A DNA stretch of 64,000 nucleotides from NCBI GenBank assembly GCA_000151295.1, contig GG745328.1:2499423-2563422 (forward strand), written 5' to 3'. How positions within the stretch are numbered: the first letter of the stretch is position 1; every line of letters begins with the position of its first letter. Positions 61,379-64,000 of this stretch are shown here, one piece after another. The notes beneath the pieces are model-generated. The model did not search any database. It had not been told where the DNA came from and saw only the letters and a list, made by a program, of their open reading frames with translations. The position numbers and the translations under genes were made by a program. The DNA is from Allomyces macrogynus ATCC 38327. Lineage: Eukaryota > Blastocladiomycota > Blastocladiomycetes > Blastocladiales > Blastocladiaceae.

Positions 61379-64000
61379 ATGTCCGGCTACGCACCCGCGA
61401 CCGGCGCCCCGACCAGCGCGGCCCCCGCCGAGGACGTGGATTTTTCGTACCTCGAGGGCACCCAGTTCTCAGCGGTTGGCGGCGCGTCGCAGTTCGACTA
61501 CGACGACCTGACGCTGCCGTCGCAGCATTTTTCGCAGCTCACGCAGCTGACGCAGGACGTGCTCTTGCCGGCGCACGACGAAGATCACCATGAGCACGAG
61601 GAGGACGAGACGCGCGTGGTTGGGGCTGGTCGTGTCGTAGACACGGCCGCTGACGACGCGCACGCGCTCGACGCGACGGGTAACGGCGCGCATGACGGCC
61701 ACGAGGACGGTGAGGTGGACGAGGACGGTGGCAAGGAAGCGTTGCCGCACCACGCGTGCAAGTACGCTGGTCTCTGTCTCTGCATCCGCGTCACAATATC
61801 ACTGACCCCACGACCAACAGGTACTGCGGCGTACACTCGCCCGGGTCTGTCGTCAAGTGCCTCCCCTGCAAAAAATGGTTCTGCAACGCGCGCGGCGCGA
61901 CCTCGGCCGCGCACATTATCACGCACATGGTGCGCAACCGGCACAAGGAAGTGTCGCTACACCCGAAATCGGCGCTCGAGGAAACCGTGCTCGAATGCTA
62001 CCAGTGCGGGTCGCGCAATGTCTTCCAGCTCGGTTTTATTCCCGCCAAGTCCGATACCGTGATTGTCCTGCTGTGCCGGCAGCCCTGCGCGTCGGCGGCC
62101 ACGTCCAAGGACGTGCAGTGGGATACGGCCAAGTGGCAGCCGTTGATTGAGGACCGCGCTTTCTTGCCGTGGCTCGTGCACCCGCCGCCGCCCGAAGAGC
62201 AGGCACGCGCGCGGAAAGTGGCGATGTCGGATATTAATACGCTTGAGACGTTGTGGACGCAGGGGCTCGGCGAGGCCGGGCTCGATGCGGTCGATGCGAG
62301 CGCGGCCAATGGCGGCGTGGTTGCGCCCGAGGACCTGGCCGCGCCCGTGCAGCTGCGGTACGAGGACGCCTACCACTACCAGAACGTGATGGGCCCGCTC
62401 GTGAAAATGGAGGCCGATTATGACAAGAAAATGACCGAGGCGCAGACGCAGGAAGAGGTGGTCGTGCGGTGGGACGTTGGGCTCAACCTGCAGCGCGTCG
62501 CGTGCTTTGTGCTGCCGAAATACGAGCTCGGCGAAGTTCGGCTCGCTGTCGGCGACGAGTTGCGGCTACGGTACCGTGGCGAGTTGCGTGCGCCGTGGGA
62601 GGGCGAGGGCCATGTGATCAAGCTGCCCAACAACCACTCGGACGAGATTGCGCTCGAAGTCAAGCACGGCCACGACGCGCCGATCCAGTGCACTCACAAT
62701 TTTTCCGTGGATTTTGTCTGGAAGTCCACGTCGTTTGACCGCATGCAGCAGGCCTTGAAAACGTTTGCGCTCGATGAGAATTGCGTCTCGGGGTACATTT
62801 TCCACCGGTTGCTCGGACACGACGTCGATCCGCCGCAGCTGCCGATGCCGGCGAGCAAGCGATTCACGGCACCGGGGTTACCGGAACTCAACTACACGCA
62901 GGCGTATGCGGTGCGCAGCGTGCTCGGCCAGCCGCTGTCCCTGATCCAAGGGCCGCCAGGCACAGGCAAGACGGTCACGTCGGCGACGCTCGTCTACCAC
63001 TTTTCCAAGATGCATGCTGGGAAAGTGCTCGTCTGCGCTCCGTCGAACGTGGCCGTCGATCACTTGACGGAACGCATTCACCAGACGGGGCTCAAGGTGG
63101 TGCGGCTCACGGCCAAGTCGCGCGAGGAACTTGACTCGCCCGTGTCGTTTTTGACGCTGCACGAGCAAGTGCGCAACAGTAACCTGCACCCGGCGCTCGC
63201 CAAGCTCGAGCAGCTCAAGCAAGAGCAGGGCGAGCTGTCGATGGCCGATTTCAAGAAATACGCCAAGCTCAAGCGCGCCGTGGAGCACCAGATCTTGGCG
63301 GCCGCCGACGTGATTTGCTGCACGTGTGTCGGTGCTGGCGACCCAAGGCTCAGCAAGTTCCGGTTCCGGTCGGTGCTCGTGGACGAGTCGACTCAGGCGA
63401 CGGAACCCGAGTGCATGATCCCGATCGTTTTGGGTGCCAAGCAGATTGTGCTCGTCGGCGACCACCAGCAGCTCGGGCCCGTGGTCATGAGCAAGCACGC
63501 GGCACGTGCTGGGTTCACGCAGTCGCTGTTTGAGCGGTTAGTCTTGCTCGGGATCCGTCCGATCCGACTGCAGGTGCAGTACCGCATGCACCCGTGCCTG
63601 TCGGATTTCCCGTCGAACATGTTCTACGAAGGGTCGTTGCAGAATGGTGTGACTGCAGCTGAGCGGTTGCGGACGGGGCTCGATTTCCCATGGCCCGTGC
63701 CGGACCTACCCATGTTTTTCTACGCGTGCTACGGCAACGAGGAAATCGCGTCGTCGGGCACGTCGTATCTGAACCGCACCGAAGCGACCAACTGTGAAAA
63801 GGTGGTGACGCGGTTCCTCAAGGCCGGCGTGCAGCCGCACCAGATTGGCGTGATAACGCCGTACGAAGGGCAGCGGTCGTTTGTCGTGTCGTATATGCAG
63901 GCACACGGGTCGCTGAAAAAGGATCTCTACAAGGACCTGGAAGTCGCCTCGGTCGACGCGTTCCAAGGCCGCGAAAAGGACTACATTATACTGTCGTGCG
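61379..64000 (+). CDS. UPF1: UPF1 RNA helicase (nonsense-mediated decay), partial, runs off the right edge
   Basis: UPF1 is the superfamily 1 RNA helicase at the centre of nonsense-mediated mRNA decay. Exon 1 is 61379-61761 and exon 2 runs from 61821 to beyond the window with no stop. An acidic, low-complexity N-terminus ([19 protein letters not shown]) precedes the CH domain: [40 protein letters not shown] and [20 protein letters not shown], which holds the zinc ligands that bind UPF2. The helicase core follows: [20 protein letters not shown] (1B), QGPPGTGKT (Walker A), [23 protein letters not shown] (DEAE-type motif II), [17 protein letters not shown] and [14 protein letters not shown]. The C-terminal end lies outside the window. 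The intron starts GTACGC. Confidence 0.97.

Noticed and set aside
1..64000. tRNA or rRNA genes, CRISPR arrays, transposons or phage genes
   Set aside because: No cloverleaf, rRNA block, regular spaced repeats, transposase or integrase was recognised by eye. A covariance-model scan would be needed to exclude small RNA genes.

Overview
This window is nuclear DNA of a eukaryote, most likely an early-diverging, probably zoosporic fungus. Genes are GC-rich and closely spaced, and most are broken by short GT-AG introns of about 60-215 bases. The gene set points to fungi: an SLA1-type SH3 adaptor, MDM31, a CSC1-like channel, MAK5, a GCN4-like bZIP and a paxillin-like LIM protein. Some features are usually lost in ascomycete yeasts: LMBRD1-like and SMIM13-like proteins, a 4E-T-like protein and UBE2W. 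Blastocladiomycota or Chytridiomycota would fit, but that is inference and no marker gene settles it.

Layout. 1-5 kb: a decayed HSL-type esterase, complex I subunit NDUFB7 and a TM9SF protein. 5-13 kb: acyl-CoA dehydrogenase, MED31, SF3B6, an SMIM13-like protein and an unrecognised nuclear-looking protein. 13-18 kb: an intact HSL-type esterase (paralog of the decayed one) and two tandem glutathione transferases. 19-25 kb: COX10 and THG1 (divergent), then MAK5. 25-28 kb: a gene-poor stretch with diverged local repeats and broken small ORFs. 28-41 kb: SLA1, an unknown protein, a ten-exon CSC1-like channel and a Q/P-rich 4E-T-like protein, all on the minus strand. 41-49 kb: UBE2W, a histidine acid phosphatase, an LMBRD1-like protein and a GID7/WDR26 WD40 protein. 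49-64 kb: MDM31, a LIM protein, a membrane-anchored HExxH protein, a GCN4-like bZIP, ARP2 and the 5' part of UPF1, which runs off the right edge.

The genes are mostly unrelated housekeeping functions: mitochondrial respiration (NDUFB7, COX10, ACAD), RNA metabolism (SF3B6, THG1, MAK5, UPF1, 4E-T), endocytosis and actin (SLA1, ARP2, LIM), ubiquitin (UBE2W, GID7) and transcription (MED31, bZIP). I see no operon-like pathway cluster.

The most interesting signals are genome-wide habits rather than one gene. A 10-mer, TTCTCCACCC, occurs 11 times on both strands. The inferred 5' splice sites mostly read GTNCG instead of GTRAGT. Very small exons of 20-39 bases recur. The GCN4-like bZIP has an upstream ORF arrangement resembling the GCN4/ATF4 type. 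Three well-conserved genes (SLA1-like, 4E-T-like, acid phosphatase) each carry one extra base that breaks the frame, so either the assembly has indels or something is shifting frame.
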